From: Cognatundibacterium rugosum
Lineage (GTDB): Bacteria; Pseudomonadota; Gammaproteobacteria; Burkholderiales; Burkholderiaceae_D
NCBI RefSeq assembly: GCF_014284365.1
Contig: NZ_JACOGG010000014.1
Location: 47,695 to 111,694 of the forward strand
DNA length: 64,000 bases
Reading direction: 5' to 3'
A program made the translations under genes and the position numbers. Below the pieces are notes generated by a model, which saw only the letters and a program-made list of their open reading frames with translations, was not told the origin of the DNA and did no database searches. Each line of letters starts with the position of its first letter. The stretch's first letter is position 1. This document shows positions 1 to 9,402 of this stretch, in pieces.

Positions 1-2
1 CG

Positions 3-1166
3 GATGATGAAGAGAACACCTCTATCGAACTGACCGATACCTTGGAAAAAAGCATACAGGATGTACATCTTGCGGCAAACCGGGTGCGTGACCTGCGTCA
101 GTTCATTAGCGATAGTCTGGCCAGTCTGCCGGATGCAACCATGGTCACCACGACCGATGGCAATGTGCTGTTATCTAATCAGGCGGCACGCGCGTATTTT
201 GCAGGCATCGGTCAGCCCAAGGTCAATGATGCATTGGTACCCTATCTGTTTGCCAATATGTCAGCACCCGCCAATTTTGACCATAGTGATGGCCGCAACT
301 TTAGCTGGTGGGACATTCTGGACATCAAGCTGACCAAGTCCATGTCCCAGGGTTTTGAAGTGCGGGATCCGCGTGGACAAGATTTGCTGATCAAAAGTGC
401 GCCCGCCTATAACGCCGATAAGCAATTAGTGGGTTGGATCGTCAACATGGTGAATATCACCGCGATCCGCGCCGCTGAGCGCAGCCGCGACGAAACGCTG
501 CACTTCATCTCGCACGACATGCGTTCACCGCAAGCCTCAATATTGGCCTTACTGGAAATGCAAAAAGAGCCGCAAACGGCCTTGCCGATTGAGGAATTCA
601 TGTCACGCATAGAAAAAGCATCCAGAATCACGCTGGGGCTGGCCGATAATTTTGTACAACTGGCCCGTGCAGAATCTCAGGATTATCGCTATGAAGAAGT
701 CGATTTCCAGGATGTGTTACTGGATGCGACGGAGGAGATGTGGTCATTGGCGCACAGTAAAAACATCCGTTTCAAAATGCAAATTCCCGATCAGGAATAT
801 CTGGTCCGTATCGACCGTTCGCTGATGACGCGCGTGCTGACCAACCTGATTTCAAACGCGATCAAGTATAGTCCGCGTGATACCAGTATCACCTGCAGCC
901 TGAAGCTGGAACGCAATCTGGCTGACGCGACCATCATTTGTAGCATACAGGATCAGGGCTATGGCATAGCGCGCGCTGAACAAAGCAAGCTATTCCAGCG
1001 TTTCCAACGCTTCAAAACGACTGAACAACCGAAGAATGATGGTGTGGGCCTAGGCATGGTTTTTGTCAAAGCGGTACTAGACAGACACTATGCCAGTATC
1101 GACTTTGTCAGTGCTCCCAATGAGGGAACCACCTTCCACATCAGACTGCCTGGACTCATAGTTTGA
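3..1166 (+). CDS. Sensor histidine kinase, 3' part (5' end outside window)
   Basis: The frame is open to the left edge, so the N-terminus is missing; 387 residues are visible. In order there is a linker helix, a PAS-like domain (about nt 100-470), a HisKA dimerisation helix pair whose phospho-acceptor lies in FISHDMRSP (His codon nt 513-515), and a HATPase_c domain with N-box [12 protein letters not shown]1 box DQGYGIA and G2 box GVGLGMVF. This is a complete transmitter core, so the protein should autophosphorylate and pass phosphate to a response regulator. The missing input domain could be CHASE2 with membrane segments, as in many Burkholderiales kinases with this layout, but that is inference. 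No receiver domain follows; hemA begins 76 bp downstream, so the partner, if adjacent, lies to the left. Confidence 0.88.
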   Translation, partial: DDEENTSIELTDTLEKSIQDVHLAANRVRDLRQFISDSLASLPDATMVTTTDGNVLLSNQAARAYFAGIGQPKVNDALVPYLFANMSAPANFDHSDGRNFSWWDILDIKLTKSMSQGFEVRDPRGQDLLIKSAPAYNADKQLVGWIVNMVNITAIRAAERSRDETLHFISHDMRSPQASILALLEMQKEPQTALPIEEFMSRIEKASRITLGLADNFVQLARAESQDYRYEEVDFQDVLLDATEEMWSLAHSKNIRFKMQIPDQEYLVRIDRSLMTRVLTNLISNAIKYSPRDTSITCSLKLERNLADATIICSIQDQGYGIARAEQSKLFQRFQRFKTTEQPKNDGVGLGMVFVKAVLDRHYASIDFVSAPNEGTTFHIRLPGLIV

Positions 1167-1211
1167 GGCAGATCAACTGCAGCAAAACCGGAAAACACCG
1201 GGACTAAGCGC

Positions 1212-1217
1212 TATAAT
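1212..1217 (+). promoter_or_regulatory. Candidate -10 box for hemA
   Basis: A perfect TATAAT lies 26 bp upstream of the preferred hemA ATG. There is no good -35 hexamer at 16-18 bp, so this is a -10 element only. If it is used, transcription starts near nt 1224, after the ATG at 1216, which favours the downstream start at 1243. Confidence 0.45.
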
Positions 1218-1242
1218 GCCAACTTATCCTGGAAAAATACGC

Positions 1243-2526
1243 ATGCACCTTTCAGCCGTCGGCCTCAATCACACGACTGCGCCCCTTTCACTGCGCGAAA
1301 AAGTCGCCTTTGCTCCTGATCAGATTGCTCAGGCGGTAGTGGCTGCGCGCGCGTGGTTTGGTGCCAGACAGGTGCAGACATCCGGTGCAACTGAAGCAGC
1401 TATTTTATCTACCTGTAACCGTACCGAGCTGTACGCAGCCTGTGCCGGCCTCGACAATCCGGTCGATGTCACAGCACGCTTCCTGGCAGATTTTCACCAC
1501 TTACCGTATGCGGATTTACGTCCGCATCTGTACACCCTGCCGCAAGACAATGCAGTGCGTCACGCTTTCCGTGTCGCTTCCGGACTCGATTCCATGGTAC
1601 TGGGTGAACCGCAGATCCTGGGGCAAATGAAGGATGCGGTACGCCAGGCCGAAGCGGCTGGCGGTCTCGGCACCTATCTGCACCAGATGTTCCAGCGTAC
1701 TTTCGCGGTCGCTAAGGAAGTGCGCAGTACAACAGAAATCGGCGCGCACAGCGTATCGATGGCGGCTGCAGCGGTCAGGCTGTCGCAACGAATTTTCGAT
1801 AAGATTTCAGACCAGCACGTGCTGTTCATCGGCGCAGGTGAAATGATAGAGCTGTGCACAACCCATTTCGCCGCACAAAATCCTAAATCACTGACCATCG
1901 CCAACCGCACGCTGGAACGCGGTGAAGCACTGGCCCACCGTTTCAACGGCAAGGCGATCCGCCTGGCTGATTTACCGCAGCAATTAGCGCAATTCGACAT
2001 CATCGTGTCCTGTACCGCATCGTCCTTGCCGATTATCGGTCTGGGACTGGTTGAGCGCGTGGTTAAAGCGCGCAAGCACCGTCCGGTGTTCATGGTCGAT
2101 CTGGCGGTACCACGTGATATTGAACCTGAAGTCGCTCAGCTCGACGATGTCTTTTTATATACCGTCGATGACCTCGGCAGCGTCGTGCAAAGTGGCATAG
2201 AAAACCGCCAGGCTGCCGTTGCACAGGCAGAAGCCATCATCGAAACCCGCGTACAGTCGTTTATGCACTGGATCGATGGCCGCGCCGTGGTGCCTGTAAT
2301 TCAGGATCTGCATGAGAGTAGCGAACAATTGCGCCTCGCAGAACTGGAGCGTGCGCGCAAAATGCTGGCGCGTGGTGAAGATATCGATCTGGTGCTGGAA
2401 GCCTTATCCAAAGGTCTCACTGCCAAATTCCTGCATGGCCCGCAACAGGCGCTGCATCAGGCCAGCGGAGACGAACGCGCGCGCCTGGCCAGTCTGCTGC
2501 CTCAGTTATTCCGTACTAAACGTTAG
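1243..2526 (+). CDS. hemA: Glutamyl-tRNA reductase
   Basis: Catalyses NADPH-dependent reduction of glutamyl-tRNA(Glu) to glutamate-1-semialdehyde, the first step of C5 tetrapyrrole synthesis, in the cytosol. The product is 427 aa, normal for GluTR. The N-terminal catalytic domain holds the nucleophilic Cys58 in STCNRTEL and the family start [12 protein letters not shown]. An NADPH-binding domain follows (VLFIGAGEM, about residues 185-320), then the helical dimerisation domain. The ATG at 1216 would add nine residues, but it overlaps the TATAAT box and the homologous N-terminus begins at 1243. prfA follows on the same strand after 82 bp that contain a 7-bp stem hairpin (nt 2541-2560). The oxidase and bc1 genes elsewhere in the window need the haem this pathway makes. 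Confidence 0.97.
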   Translation: MHLSAVGLNHTTAPLSLREKVAFAPDQIAQAVVAARAWFGARQVQTSGATEAAILSTCNRTELYAACAGLDNPVDVTARFLADFHHLPYADLRPHLYTLPQDNAVRHAFRVASGLDSMVLGEPQILGQMKDAVRQAEAAGGLGTYLHQMFQRTFAVAKEVRSTTEIGAHSVSMAAAAVRLSQRIFDKISDQHVLFIGAGEMIELCTTHFAAQNPKSLTIANRTLERGEALAHRFNGKAIRLADLPQQLAQFDIIVSCTASSLPIIGLGLVERVVKARKHRPVFMVDLAVPRDIEPEVAQLDDVFLYTVDDLGSVVQSGIENRQAAVAQAEAIIETRVQSFMHWIDGRAVVPVIQDLHESSEQLRLAELERARKMLARGEDIDLVLEALSKGLTAKFLHGPQQALHQASGDERARLASLLPQLFRTKR

Positions 2527-2608
2527 TGCACTTTCTCCTGGTCAGCCGCCTTGGGCTGACTGCTCTCAGGCCACACGGCCATGTCTCTGTTTTTTATCTG
2601 CCCTGCCT

Positions 2609-3688
2609 ATGAAACCCTCTATGCTCGCCAAGCTGGATCAGCTGGCTGAACGCCTCGATGAAGTCGGTCACCTGCTGATGCAGGAAGGCGCAACCAATGA
2701 TATGGATACTTACCGCAAGCTCAATCGTGAGCATGCGGAACTGGATCCTCTGGTTGCTTTGTACAAAAACTATCAGCAGGCACAGTCCGACATCCTGGAA
2801 GCGCAGGACATGCTGAATGACCCGGATATGAAGGCGTTTGCACAGGAAGAAATCGAAAGCGCCAGGCAAACCATGCTGACGCTGGAAGATGATCTGCAAA
2901 AAATGCTGCTACCTAAAGATCCGAATGATGAGCGCAACATCCTGCTGGAAATCCGCGCCGGTACTGGCGGTGATGAAGCAGCCCTGTTTGCCGGCGACCT
3001 GCTGCGTATGTACACCCGTTTTGCTGAACGTAACCGCTGGCAGGTAGAGATGATGTCGGAATCGGCTTCTGAACTGGGTGGTTATAAAGAGGTGATTGTG
3101 CGTATCGCCGGTTTCGGCGCTTACTCCAGACTGAAATTCGAGTCTGGTGGCCACCGCGTACAAAGGGTGCCGGCGACGGAAACCCAGGGCCGGATACATA
3201 CCTCGGCCTGTACCGTCGCCGTGATGCCGGAAGCGGACGAAGTGGCTGATGTGGTCATCAATCATGCCGACCTGCGTATCGACACCTTCCGCGCCAGCGG
3301 TGCCGGTGGGCAGCATATCAATAAAACCGATTCTGCCGTGCGCCTGACACACTTACCGACCGGGATCGTGGTGGAGTGCCAGGATGGCCGCAGTCAGCAT
3401 CAGAATAAGGCCCAGGCCATGCGCGTGCTGGCCACCCGCATCATGGATATCCAGCTGCGGGAAAAACAGGCGAAAGAAGCAGCAACCCGTAAGAGCCTGA
3501 TCGGTTCAGGTGACCGCAGCGAACGCATACGCACTTACAACTATCCGCAAGGCCGCATGACGGATCACCGCATCAACCTGACCTTGTATAAACTGGATTT
3601 CATCATGGATGGTGATCTGGAAGAACTCAGTAATGCACTGATTGCAGAACATCAGGCCGAATTACTGGCGGAACTAGGTGACGATTAA
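2609..3688 (+). CDS. prfA: Peptide chain release factor 1
   Basis: Cytosolic class-I release factor that reads UAA and UAG and triggers peptidyl-tRNA hydrolysis on the ribosome. The product is 359 aa, typical for RF1. The codon-recognition motif PAT (in RVPATETQG) marks it as RF1 rather than RF2. The universal GGQ motif is in SGAGGQHIN (about nt 3296-3322); its Gln is the substrate of PrmC, encoded two genes downstream. The open frame runs well upstream into hemA, but homologues begin [12 protein letters not shown], matching the ATG at 2609. Confidence 0.97.
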   Translation: MKPSMLAKLDQLAERLDEVGHLLMQEGATNDMDTYRKLNREHAELDPLVALYKNYQQAQSDILEAQDMLNDPDMKAFAQEEIESARQTMLTLEDDLQKMLLPKDPNDERNILLEIRAGTGGDEAALFAGDLLRMYTRFAERNRWQVEMMSESASELGGYKEVIVRIAGFGAYSRLKFESGGHRVQRVPATETQGRIHTSACTVAVMPEADEVADVVINHADLRIDTFRASGAGGQHINKTDSAVRLTHLPTGIVVECQDGRSQHQNKAQAMRVLATRIMDIQLREKQAKEAATRKSLIGSGDRSERIRTYNYPQGRMTDHRINLTLYKLDFIMDGDLEELSNALIAEHQAELLAELGDD

Positions 3689-3829
3689 GTCGTCCAACGT
3701 CTGACTGCCACGCATGGCAGACACAATCGTGTAACACAGAAACGACTCATGCCAACTTACATTGCTTTATCACGCTGACAGAAAAAAACGTGTAAGCTGG
3801 CATCCGCTTTCATTTTCCGGATGATTTTC

Positions 3830-4330
3830 ATGCGTTCTAGCAAACTCGTATTACTGGCTGTGGCGGCAAGCTGCCTGGCTGTTCTGGCTGCAGCAATGTA
3901 TCTGCAACTGGTTGAACAAATGCTGCCCTGCCCTCTGTGCGTATTGCAACGCTATGCGTTCCTGGGCATAGGTCTGTTTGCATTGCTGGCTGCGGTTCTG
4001 CCAGAAAAAGGCCGTCGGGTAGCGGCTGGTTTGTCGTTTGCTTCGGCACTCGCAGGAATTGGCGTCGCTGGCAAGCATTTGTATGTGCTGGCGAATCCTC
4101 AACTGTCCTGTGGTATTGATCCGCTGGAAACCGGCTTGAATAAAATTTTCTTATCGGTCTGGTGGCCGGACTTTTTCCGCGCCGACGGCTTATGCGATAC
4201 CCCGTATGAACCGATACTGGGTTTATCCATTCCGGGCTGGGCCATGGTCTGGTTTCTGATCTGCGCAGTTGCTACCGCGAGCGTCATGTTACAACGCAAA
4301 CGCAGCAGTATTTTCGGAGATCGCCGCTGA
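3830..4330 (+). CDS. dsbB: Disulfide bond formation protein B
   Basis: Inner-membrane quinone reductase that reoxidises periplasmic DsbA and passes electrons to ubiquinone or menaquinone. The 166-aa product has four predicted membrane helices. Both redox cysteine pairs are present: Cys34-Pro-Leu-Cys37 in the first periplasmic loop, and Cys94 with Cys122 in the second. An in-frame ATG at 3821 would add three residues; the start at 3830 sits about 8 nt after a weak CGGAT. The stop overlaps the prmC start (TGATG), so the two are probably translationally coupled. A dsbB gene between prfA and prmC is unusual, since prmC normally follows prfA directly. Confidence 0.94.
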   Translation: MRSSKLVLLAVAASCLAVLAAAMYLQLVEQMLPCPLCVLQRYAFLGIGLFALLAAVLPEKGRRVAAGLSFASALAGIGVAGKHLYVLANPQLSCGIDPLETGLNKIFLSVWWPDFFRADGLCDTPYEPILGLSIPGWAMVWFLICAVATASVMLQRKRSSIFGDRR

Positions 4331-5181
4331 TGCAAGCCTGGCAGCAAGATGGTCTGAGCCTCGCGGACTATGAGCGCTTAGTACCATTGGATAAGCTGGA
4401 ACTACGTATGCTGCTGATGCATGCGACAGGCAAAAGCCGTATCCAGCTGATCACCCATTCCGATCAGTCTCCGACAAGCACTGCCAGAACGCATTTGCTG
4501 AGTCTGATTGGCCGCCGCCTGGCTGGTGAGCCTATGGCTTACATACTAGGTGAACGTGAATTCTTTGGCCTGTCTTTTGTGACTTCCCCCGCCGTGCTGA
4601 TACCACGCGCCGATACCGAGTTGCTGGTAGAACTGGCCTTGCAGCATGCACCGCACAATAGCAGCTTGCTGGATATGGGTACCGGCTCAGGCGCGATTGC
4701 GATCAGCATCGCACATGAACGTGAGGATCTGGCCGTCAGTGCGATCGACATCAGTACCGACGCGCTCGCAATCGCCACTCAAAATGCAACCCGCTTATTA
4801 CCCACTAATCGTCAGCAGCCATTTCAGCTGTTGCAGAGTGACTGGTTCTCTGCACTGGGGTCTCAACGATTTAACACCATCGTCAGCAACCCGCCATACA
4901 TCGAACAACATGATCCACATTTATCACAAGGTGATCTGCGGTTCGAGCCGCTGTCAGCGCTGACGGATCATGCGGATGGACTCAGTGCTTACCGTCATAT
5001 CGTCAGTACAGCCAGACAACATTTATCAGCAGATGGCTGGCTGTTGATGGAGCACGGCTATGATCAGGCCGATGCCGTGCGTGCCTTACTGCTGCAGCAT
5101 CAATACACAGAAGTACAAAGCTGGCGCGATCTGGCAGGCATAGAGCGGGTCAGCGGCGGCAAACTTCAGACAGAGGACTAA
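4330..5181 (+). CDS. prmC: Peptide chain release factor N5-glutamine methyltransferase
   Basis: SAM-dependent methylation of the Gln side chain in the GGQ motif of release factors, including the RF1 encoded upstream. The 283-aa product has a helical N-terminal substrate-binding domain (to about residue 75) and a Rossmann methyltransferase domain. The SAM loop is LDMGTGSGAIAIS, and the diagnostic catalytic motif NPPY is at nt 4888-4899. Its start overlaps the dsbB stop by one base, and the GNAT gene begins 2 bp after its stop, so all three are likely co-transcribed. Confidence 0.96.
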   Translation: MQAWQQDGLSLADYERLVPLDKLELRMLLMHATGKSRIQLITHSDQSPTSTARTHLLSLIGRRLAGEPMAYILGEREFFGLSFVTSPAVLIPRADTELLVELALQHAPHNSSLLDMGTGSGAIAISIAHEREDLAVSAIDISTDALAIATQNATRLLPTNRQQPFQLLQSDWFSALGSQRFNTIVSNPPYIEQHDPHLSQGDLRFEPLSALTDHADGLSAYRHIVSTARQHLSADGWLLMEHGYDQADAVRALLLQHQYTEVQSWRDLAGIERVSGGKLQTED

Positions 5182-5183
5182 AG

Positions 5184-5600
5184 ATGGAATGCTCAGACGA
5201 TCTGCGACGCATGGACATCACCATGATCCATCGTTTTTTGTCCGAGGAATCAAGCTGGGCAAAGGGGATTCCGCTGGATACCGTTCAACGTGGCATGGAA
5301 CATTCACTATGCTTTGGCGGTTGGTCAGAGGGACAGCAAATCGCGTTCGCACGTGTGATTACTGACCACGCGAGTTTTGCGTATCTGCTGGATGTGTTTG
5401 TGCTCCCTGAGTACCGTGGACAAGGTTACAGCAAACAATTGCTGGAATTTGTCTTTCGTCATCCTGCCCTGCAAGGCTTACGGCGCTTTGTTCTGGTCAG
5501 CAGCAATGCACGCGGTCTGTATCAGCAATTCGGTTTCCAGACATTAGGCAAACCTGAAACCTATATGGAAATTCTTCGTCCCGCGCTGTACCAGCGCTGA
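5184..5600 (+). CDS. GNAT family N-acetyltransferase
   Basis: A 138-aa single-domain GNAT protein. The acetyl-CoA pyrophosphate loop is visible in DVFVLPEYRGQGYSK (Q/R-x-x-G-x-G/A type), followed by the C-terminal strand and helix (RGLYQQFGFQTLG) typical of the fold. It starts 2 bp after the prmC stop with GAGGA as ribosome-binding site (nt 5173-5177), so it is the last gene of the prfA-side operon. The acceptor is unknown. It resembles the small YhbS/ArgA-fold acetyltransferases rather than RimI, since the conserved RimI N-terminus is absent. Confidence 0.85.
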   Translation: MECSDDLRRMDITMIHRFLSEESSWAKGIPLDTVQRGMEHSLCFGGWSEGQQIAFARVITDHASFAYLLDVFVLPEYRGQGYSKQLLEFVFRHPALQGLRRFVLVSSNARGLYQQFGFQTLGKPETYMEILRPALYQR

Positions 5601-5616
5601 GCGCATTGTTGGTACA
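5587..5616. terminator. Compound hairpin between convergent genes
   Basis: Inverted repeat TGTACCA (5587-5593) / TGGTACA (5610-5616), enclosing a second palindrome GCGC-TGA-GCGC. It spans the end of the GNAT gene and faces regA. There is no T-tract on either side, so it may act only as a weak or Rho-assisted stop. Confidence 0.35.
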
Positions 5617-5633
5617 CGGCTTCTAACCTCAGC

Positions 5634-6170
5634 TTACTTCACCTGCTGTTTATTGAGTTTGCGCGCCAGCGTCCTACGGTGCATACCAAGACGGCGTGCG
5701 GCTTCAGAAATATTAAATTCAGCCTCCACCAACACTTCATGGATGCGCTCCCACTCCAGGGTTTTAATTGACGTTGAGCGATTGCTCAATTCAGGCTCAG
5801 CCACACCCGCCACATGGCCGAAGGCTGCTTCGATATCATCCGTGTTGGAAGGTTTAGCCAGATACTGACATGCACCCAGCTTCACAGCTTCAACCGCAGT
5901 CGCGATACTCGCAAAGCCTGTCAACACGACGATCAGCATGGCCTCGTCATGCTTATGCAGCATCTGTACGCAGGCCAGCCCCGAAGCATTGCCATTGAGT
6001 TTTAAGTCAACTACCGCATAGCGCGGCTTATGCTGAGCCAGCAACGCGGACACCTGCTCCTGGCTGTCCGCATGCAAAACGGTATAGCCGCGCCGTTCAA
6101 ACGAGCGCACCAGTGTGCGCGCAAATGCAGTATCGTCTTCCACGATCAGCAACAGACGATTCTCTGACAT
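5634..6170 (-). CDS. regA: RegA/PrrA/ActR-type redox response regulator
   Basis: Cytosolic DNA-binding partner of the RegB kinase encoded 12 bp upstream. The 178-aa product has an N-terminal receiver domain (acidic pocket Glu11-Asp12-Asp13, phospho-acceptor Asp55 in VVDLKLNG). A short linker leads to a C-terminal Fis-type helix-turn-helix (NISEAARRLGMHRRTLARKL). This receiver-plus-Fis layout without a sigma-54 ATPase domain is diagnostic of the RegA/PrrA/ActR/RoxR family. The start is preceded by AAGAGGT. The family activates or represses respiratory and redox genes; adjacency to cyoABCD makes the quinol oxidase the obvious local target, which is inference. Whether the symbol should be regA, prrA, actR or roxR depends on the taxon. 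Confidence 0.9.
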   Translation of the reverse strand: MSENRLLLIVEDDTAFARTLVRSFERRGYTVLHADSQEQVSALLAQHKPRYAVVDLKLNGNASGLACVQMLHKHDEAMLIVVLTGFASIATAVEAVKLGACQYLAKPSNTDDIEAAFGHVAGVAEPELSNRSTSIKTLEWERIHEVLVEAEFNISEAARRLGMHRRTLARKLNKQQVK

Positions 6171-6182
6171 AGGTGTTACCTC

Positions 6183-7499
6183 TTAAAGCTTCAGTGCAGA
6201 AATAGGCAGTGTGACTTCAACAGCAGCACCACCTTCGGGACGGTTTCTGGCAGAGACCGTCCCACCCAGCTTACGAACTACATTCACCACAAAGAACAGA
6301 CCCAGTCCGCTGCCGGCGCGACCCTTGGTCGATTGATAGGGCTGCCCCAGCTTATCCAGGATATGCGGCTGGAAGCCTGGCCCGCGATCTGTAACCAGCA
6401 AGGTCAGCACCTCTTCCTGACGCTGTACATCAAATGCCAGCCAATGTGGTGATGCTTCAAGCGCATTATCTAACACATTGCATATCATCTGCTTAAGTGC
6501 CACATCAAACACCACCGGAATGTCATGTGGATTGCTGTTTCGATACTCAAATTCCTGCAAAATACGGGTGGCGCGGAAGTCTTCGGCCAGATCGTTCAGA
6601 AACGTATTGATGGTGGTTTTGACCGAGGACTCGCCCCTGGCTTCGCCAGCCGACAACAAGATGCTGCTGACGATGCGCTTACAGCGTTGTAACTGGCGCT
6701 GCATTTCTGTCAGCTCTTCAGTCAACTCCGCATCCTGAGCGAATTGCGGCATACGGCGCCAATCGCCCAGAATCACTGACAAAGTGGCCAGCGGTGTACC
6801 TAGCTCGTGCGCAGCACCGGACGCCAGCAAGCCCATCTTCACGATATGTTCTTCTTCCGCTGCACGTTTTTGCAGATCGGCTAATTGCGCATCCCTCTCT
6901 TTGAGATTGGAATTAATCCGGGTCAGGAAAAATACCAGCAAGGCCGCATTCAGCAAAAAGCAAATCAGCATGCCATCGCGGTACAGACTGAACAGGCTAT
7001 TGACTGAATCCGGTGGCAGTTTCAGCGGCAGAGAAAAGCGCGACAAACCCATCAGGCAAGCTGTACTCAACGCCACAATCAGCCAGGTCGACCAGGCTTC
7101 CAGCAGCACCGCACTGAGTATCACTTGCAGTAAAAACAAAAAGGCAAACGGATTGCCAGTACCGCCGCTCAAATAGAGTTGCGCAGTCAGCGTCGCCACA
7201 TCGACCAGTAAGGCCAGCAATAGCTCACGGTTCGACACACGCACCTCTTCATGCCAGCGTAAATGGCTGCCGATGTTAAACGCAATCAGGCCTGCCAGCA
7301 CATACAGCATGGGCAGTATCGGCAAATGGATACCAAAACCCAGCGTGACCAGGGCGATGGTAGAGATCTGACCGAATACCGCCAGCCAACGCAAATGGAT
7401 CAGCTGCAGCATATTTTTATGCCCGGCTGAATGCTGCAGTTCCTTGATGCCTGAGTCAGGCAAAATCACAAAGGTGGAATGGTTTTCTGTATCGCGCAT
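6183..7499 (-). CDS. regB: RegB/PrrB-type redox-sensing histidine kinase
   Basis: Membrane sensor kinase of about 438 aa with six N-terminal transmembrane helices (to about residue 190), then HisKA and HATPase_c domains. The heptapeptide GGTGNPF, the quinone-responsive signature of RegB/PrrB, lies between membrane helices. The H-box is AHELGTPLATL. A Cys in QRCKRIV of the dimerisation region sits where the redox-active Cys of RegB is expected, though exact equivalence was not checked by alignment. A GTG at 7508 would extend it by three residues; neither start has a clear ribosome-binding site. It is transcribed with regA, downstream of cyoABCD-SURF1, linking oxidase genes with a sensor of quinone-pool state. 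Confidence 0.92.
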   Translation of the reverse strand: MRDTENHSTFVILPDSGIKELQHSAGHKNMLQLIHLRWLAVFGQISTIALVTLGFGIHLPILPMLYVLAGLIAFNIGSHLRWHEEVRVSNRELLLALLVDVATLTAQLYLSGGTGNPFAFLFLLQVILSAVLLEAWSTWLIVALSTACLMGLSRFSLPLKLPPDSVNSLFSLYRDGMLICFLLNAALLVFFLTRINSNLKERDAQLADLQKRAAEEEHIVKMGLLASGAAHELGTPLATLSVILGDWRRMPQFAQDAELTEELTEMQRQLQRCKRIVSSILLSAGEARGESSVKTTINTFLNDLAEDFRATRILQEFEYRNSNPHDIPVVFDVALKQMICNVLDNALEASPHWLAFDVQRQEEVLTLLVTDRGPGFQPHILDKLGQPYQSTKGRAGSGLGLFFVVNVVRKLGGTVSARNRPEGGAAVEVTLPISALKL

Positions 7500-7543
7500 C
7501 TGGCTCACTTTCGGTGGATGCGCGCTGAACGCTACAAGCTTGT

Positions 7544-8323
7544 TCAGCGACGCCGGTCAGTACGGCGTACATACCAGTACGCCAATCCGACCATCAAAGC
7601 GAGAGCATACCAAGTCAGCGCATAGACTGCATGATTGTTCTGAAAACGCACCACAGTCAGCCCTGCTACCGGCGCTGCCGCATCAGTCTGGCTGGCTGCG
7701 TCGGCATCGACAAAATACGGTGCCACATCGGTGAGCTGATGTGCGGCGGCCATCGCTGCCACATCGCGCGAAAACCAGCGCCCGGCGGCTGCATCATTGT
7801 GACGCAGGAAGCCGCCACCCGGTTCAGTGATACGCAATAAACCAGTCAGGGTCAGAGTTTCAGAGGACGAAGCACGTGCCAGCTCTTGTTTGATACGCTC
7901 CGCAGAGGGCAAGAAACCGCGATTGATGAACACCAGACTGCCATCGGTCTGACGCAAAGGAGTCAGCAACCAATAGCCACTACCCAGTTCGGTCACGGCT
8001 TGCACCATACTCGATTGCGCATGCAAAAACACACCGCTGACTTTGACATGACGGTATTCGTCTCTGGCCACGCTGACTTGTGACCAGTCGGTACGGGCTG
8101 GTGCGGCTTCCGGCTGAGCATGGATGCGCTGTTCGACGCGTGCGATCAGATCCAGCTTCCACTGCAGACGATACACTTGCCAGCTACCCAGTGCGCACAG
8201 ACAAAGAAAAACCACCAGCGCACCGATGGTGAGTAAGCTTCTCACTAAAGGTGAACGCGGGTGGTTATCCTGGTCAGCCGGAACCGCAGTTCCGGCCGGG
8301 GTCTCAACAGGAGACAGACTCAT
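7544..8323 (-). CDS. SURF1 family oxidase assembly protein
   Basis: A 259-aa inner-membrane protein with one membrane helix near the N-terminus (about 33-55) and one at the C-terminus (about 232-252), the SURF1 two-helix hairpin layout. The periplasmic part shows family features, including the N-terminal GSWQVYRLQWK and VFINRGFLP. SURF1 proteins aid haem insertion into subunit I of haem-copper oxidases. The gene overlaps the end of cyoD by 4 bp (8320-8323), so it belongs to the quinol oxidase operon. SURF1 is best known from aa3 cytochrome c oxidases, so its linkage to a bo3-type oxidase is notable. Confidence 0.88.
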   Translation of the reverse strand: MSLSPVETPAGTAVPADQDNHPRSPLVRSLLTIGALVVFLCLCALGSWQVYRLQWKLDLIARVEQRIHAQPEAAPARTDWSQVSVARDEYRHVKVSGVFLHAQSSMVQAVTELGSGYWLLTPLRQTDGSLVFINRGFLPSAERIKQELARASSSETLTLTGLLRITEPGGGFLRHNDAAAGRWFSRDVAAMAAAHQLTDVAPYFVDADAASQTDAAAPVAGLTVVRFQNNHAVYALTWYALALMVGLAYWYVRRTDRRR

Positions 8324-8772
8324 GGCAAATTGCGAGAGTTCTGTCCGTCCTTCGCTGGTGCCAGATTTATCGACTCTGGCTTGGTTTCATGATTCATGCC
8401 AGGCATCATGTTGTGGTTCATATGATGCATAACCCACAGCGAACCTGCCAGCATAATCACCACCAGCAAGGTTGTGAAGATCAGTGCCAGCATAGACCAG
8501 CCACCTTCGGACTTGAAGTTCATGTGCAGGAAGTAAATCATGTGTACCACGATTTGTATCGCTGCAAATACCAGCAATACGATGCCCATGGTTTTTGAAT
8601 CAGGGATCACTTTTGCCATCACCAGCCAGAACGGGATTGCAGTCAGTATCACCGACAGGATGAAACCCAGGGTGTAGTCTTTCAGGCTGCCATGGCTGCC
8701 GTGATCTTCATGCCCATGATGACCGTGAGCGTGGTCATCACCGTGTGCGGAATGTGTGTGATGTGCGCTCAT
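8320..8772 (-). CDS. cyoD: Cytochrome o ubiquinol oxidase subunit IV
   Basis: A 150-aa inner-membrane subunit that stabilises the CuB site of subunit I. It has a His-rich cytoplasmic N-terminus (many [14 protein letters not shown] repeats, about residues 4-29) and three membrane helices, ending in a Met/His-rich tail. A longer frame exists to 8853, but ATG at 8772 overlaps the cyoC stop by 4 bp and begins the protein at [11 protein letters not shown], the expected start. The His/Met-rich ends could bind metal, but this is speculation. Confidence 0.93.
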   Translation of the reverse strand: MSAHHTHSAHGDDHAHGHHGHEDHGSHGSLKDYTLGFILSVILTAIPFWLVMAKVIPDSKTMGIVLLVFAAIQIVVHMIYFLHMNFKSEGGWSMLALIFTTLLVVIMLAGSLWVMHHMNHNMMPGMNHETKPESINLAPAKDGQNSRNLP

Positions 8773-9395
8773 GGCAAGACTCCCATCAGATAAACAAAGG
8801 TAAATACACCGATCCAGACCACATCCAAAAAGTGCCAGAACATAGACAGGCACATCAGACGGCGGCGATTTTCAGGTGTGAGGCCATGACGCTTGAGTTG
8901 GAACAGCAAGGTCACCAGCCAAACGATACCGAAAGTCACGTGCAGACCGTGGGTACCAACCAGTGCAAAGAAGGAAGTCAGAAAACCACTGCGTTGCGGA
9001 CCTGCACCTTCATGGATCAGGTGGATGAATTCATACAATTCCAGACTGATAAAGGCCACGCCAAAAAGGCCAGTGATCGCCAGCCAGACCATGGTGGTAC
9101 CCAGACGGTTTTTCTGGGATTCCAGCATGGCGAAGCCATACGTGATCGAGGACAGCAACAGCATAGAAGTATTCAATGCTACCAGCGGCAGATCGAATAA
9201 TTCTGCGCCGGTTGGACCGCCTGCATAGTTACGGCCCAGTACTGCATAGGCTGCAAACAGACACGCAAAAATCAGACAGTCACTCATCAGGTACAGCCAG
9301 AAACCCAGCAAAGTACCATTTTCCGGATGATGTTTCCGGACGAAGAAGCGGGAACCCGCGTCTCCGTTCAAAGCATTATGTGTAGTTGTAGACAT
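8769..9395 (-). CDS. cyoC: Cytochrome o ubiquinol oxidase subunit III
   Basis: A 208-aa inner-membrane protein with five membrane helices, the layout of quinol-oxidase subunit III. Family signatures are [15 protein letters not shown] in helix I and [14 protein letters not shown] in helix III. It starts 7 bp after the cyoB stop and overlaps cyoD by 4 bp. It supports assembly and stability of the complex rather than electron transfer. Confidence 0.95.
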   Translation of the reverse strand: MSTTTHNALNGDAGSRFFVRKHHPENGTLLGFWLYLMSDCLIFACLFAAYAVLGRNYAGGPTGAELFDLPLVALNTSMLLLSSITYGFAMLESQKNRLGTTMVWLAITGLFGVAFISLELYEFIHLIHEGAGPQRSGFLTSFFALVGTHGLHVTFGIVWLVTLLFQLKRHGLTPENRRRLMCLSMFWHFLDVVWIGVFTFVYLMGVLP

Positions 9396-9402
9396 ATCAG
9401 GC

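Noticed and set aside
1216..1242. Upstream ATG of hemA.
   Set aside because: It overlaps the TATAAT box, and the conserved GluTR N-terminus starts at 1243.
7847..7859. A copy of GGGTCAGAGT inside the SURF1 gene, matching the RAYT repeats.
   Set aside because: It has no accompanying palindrome and lies within coding sequence, so it is probably coincidence.
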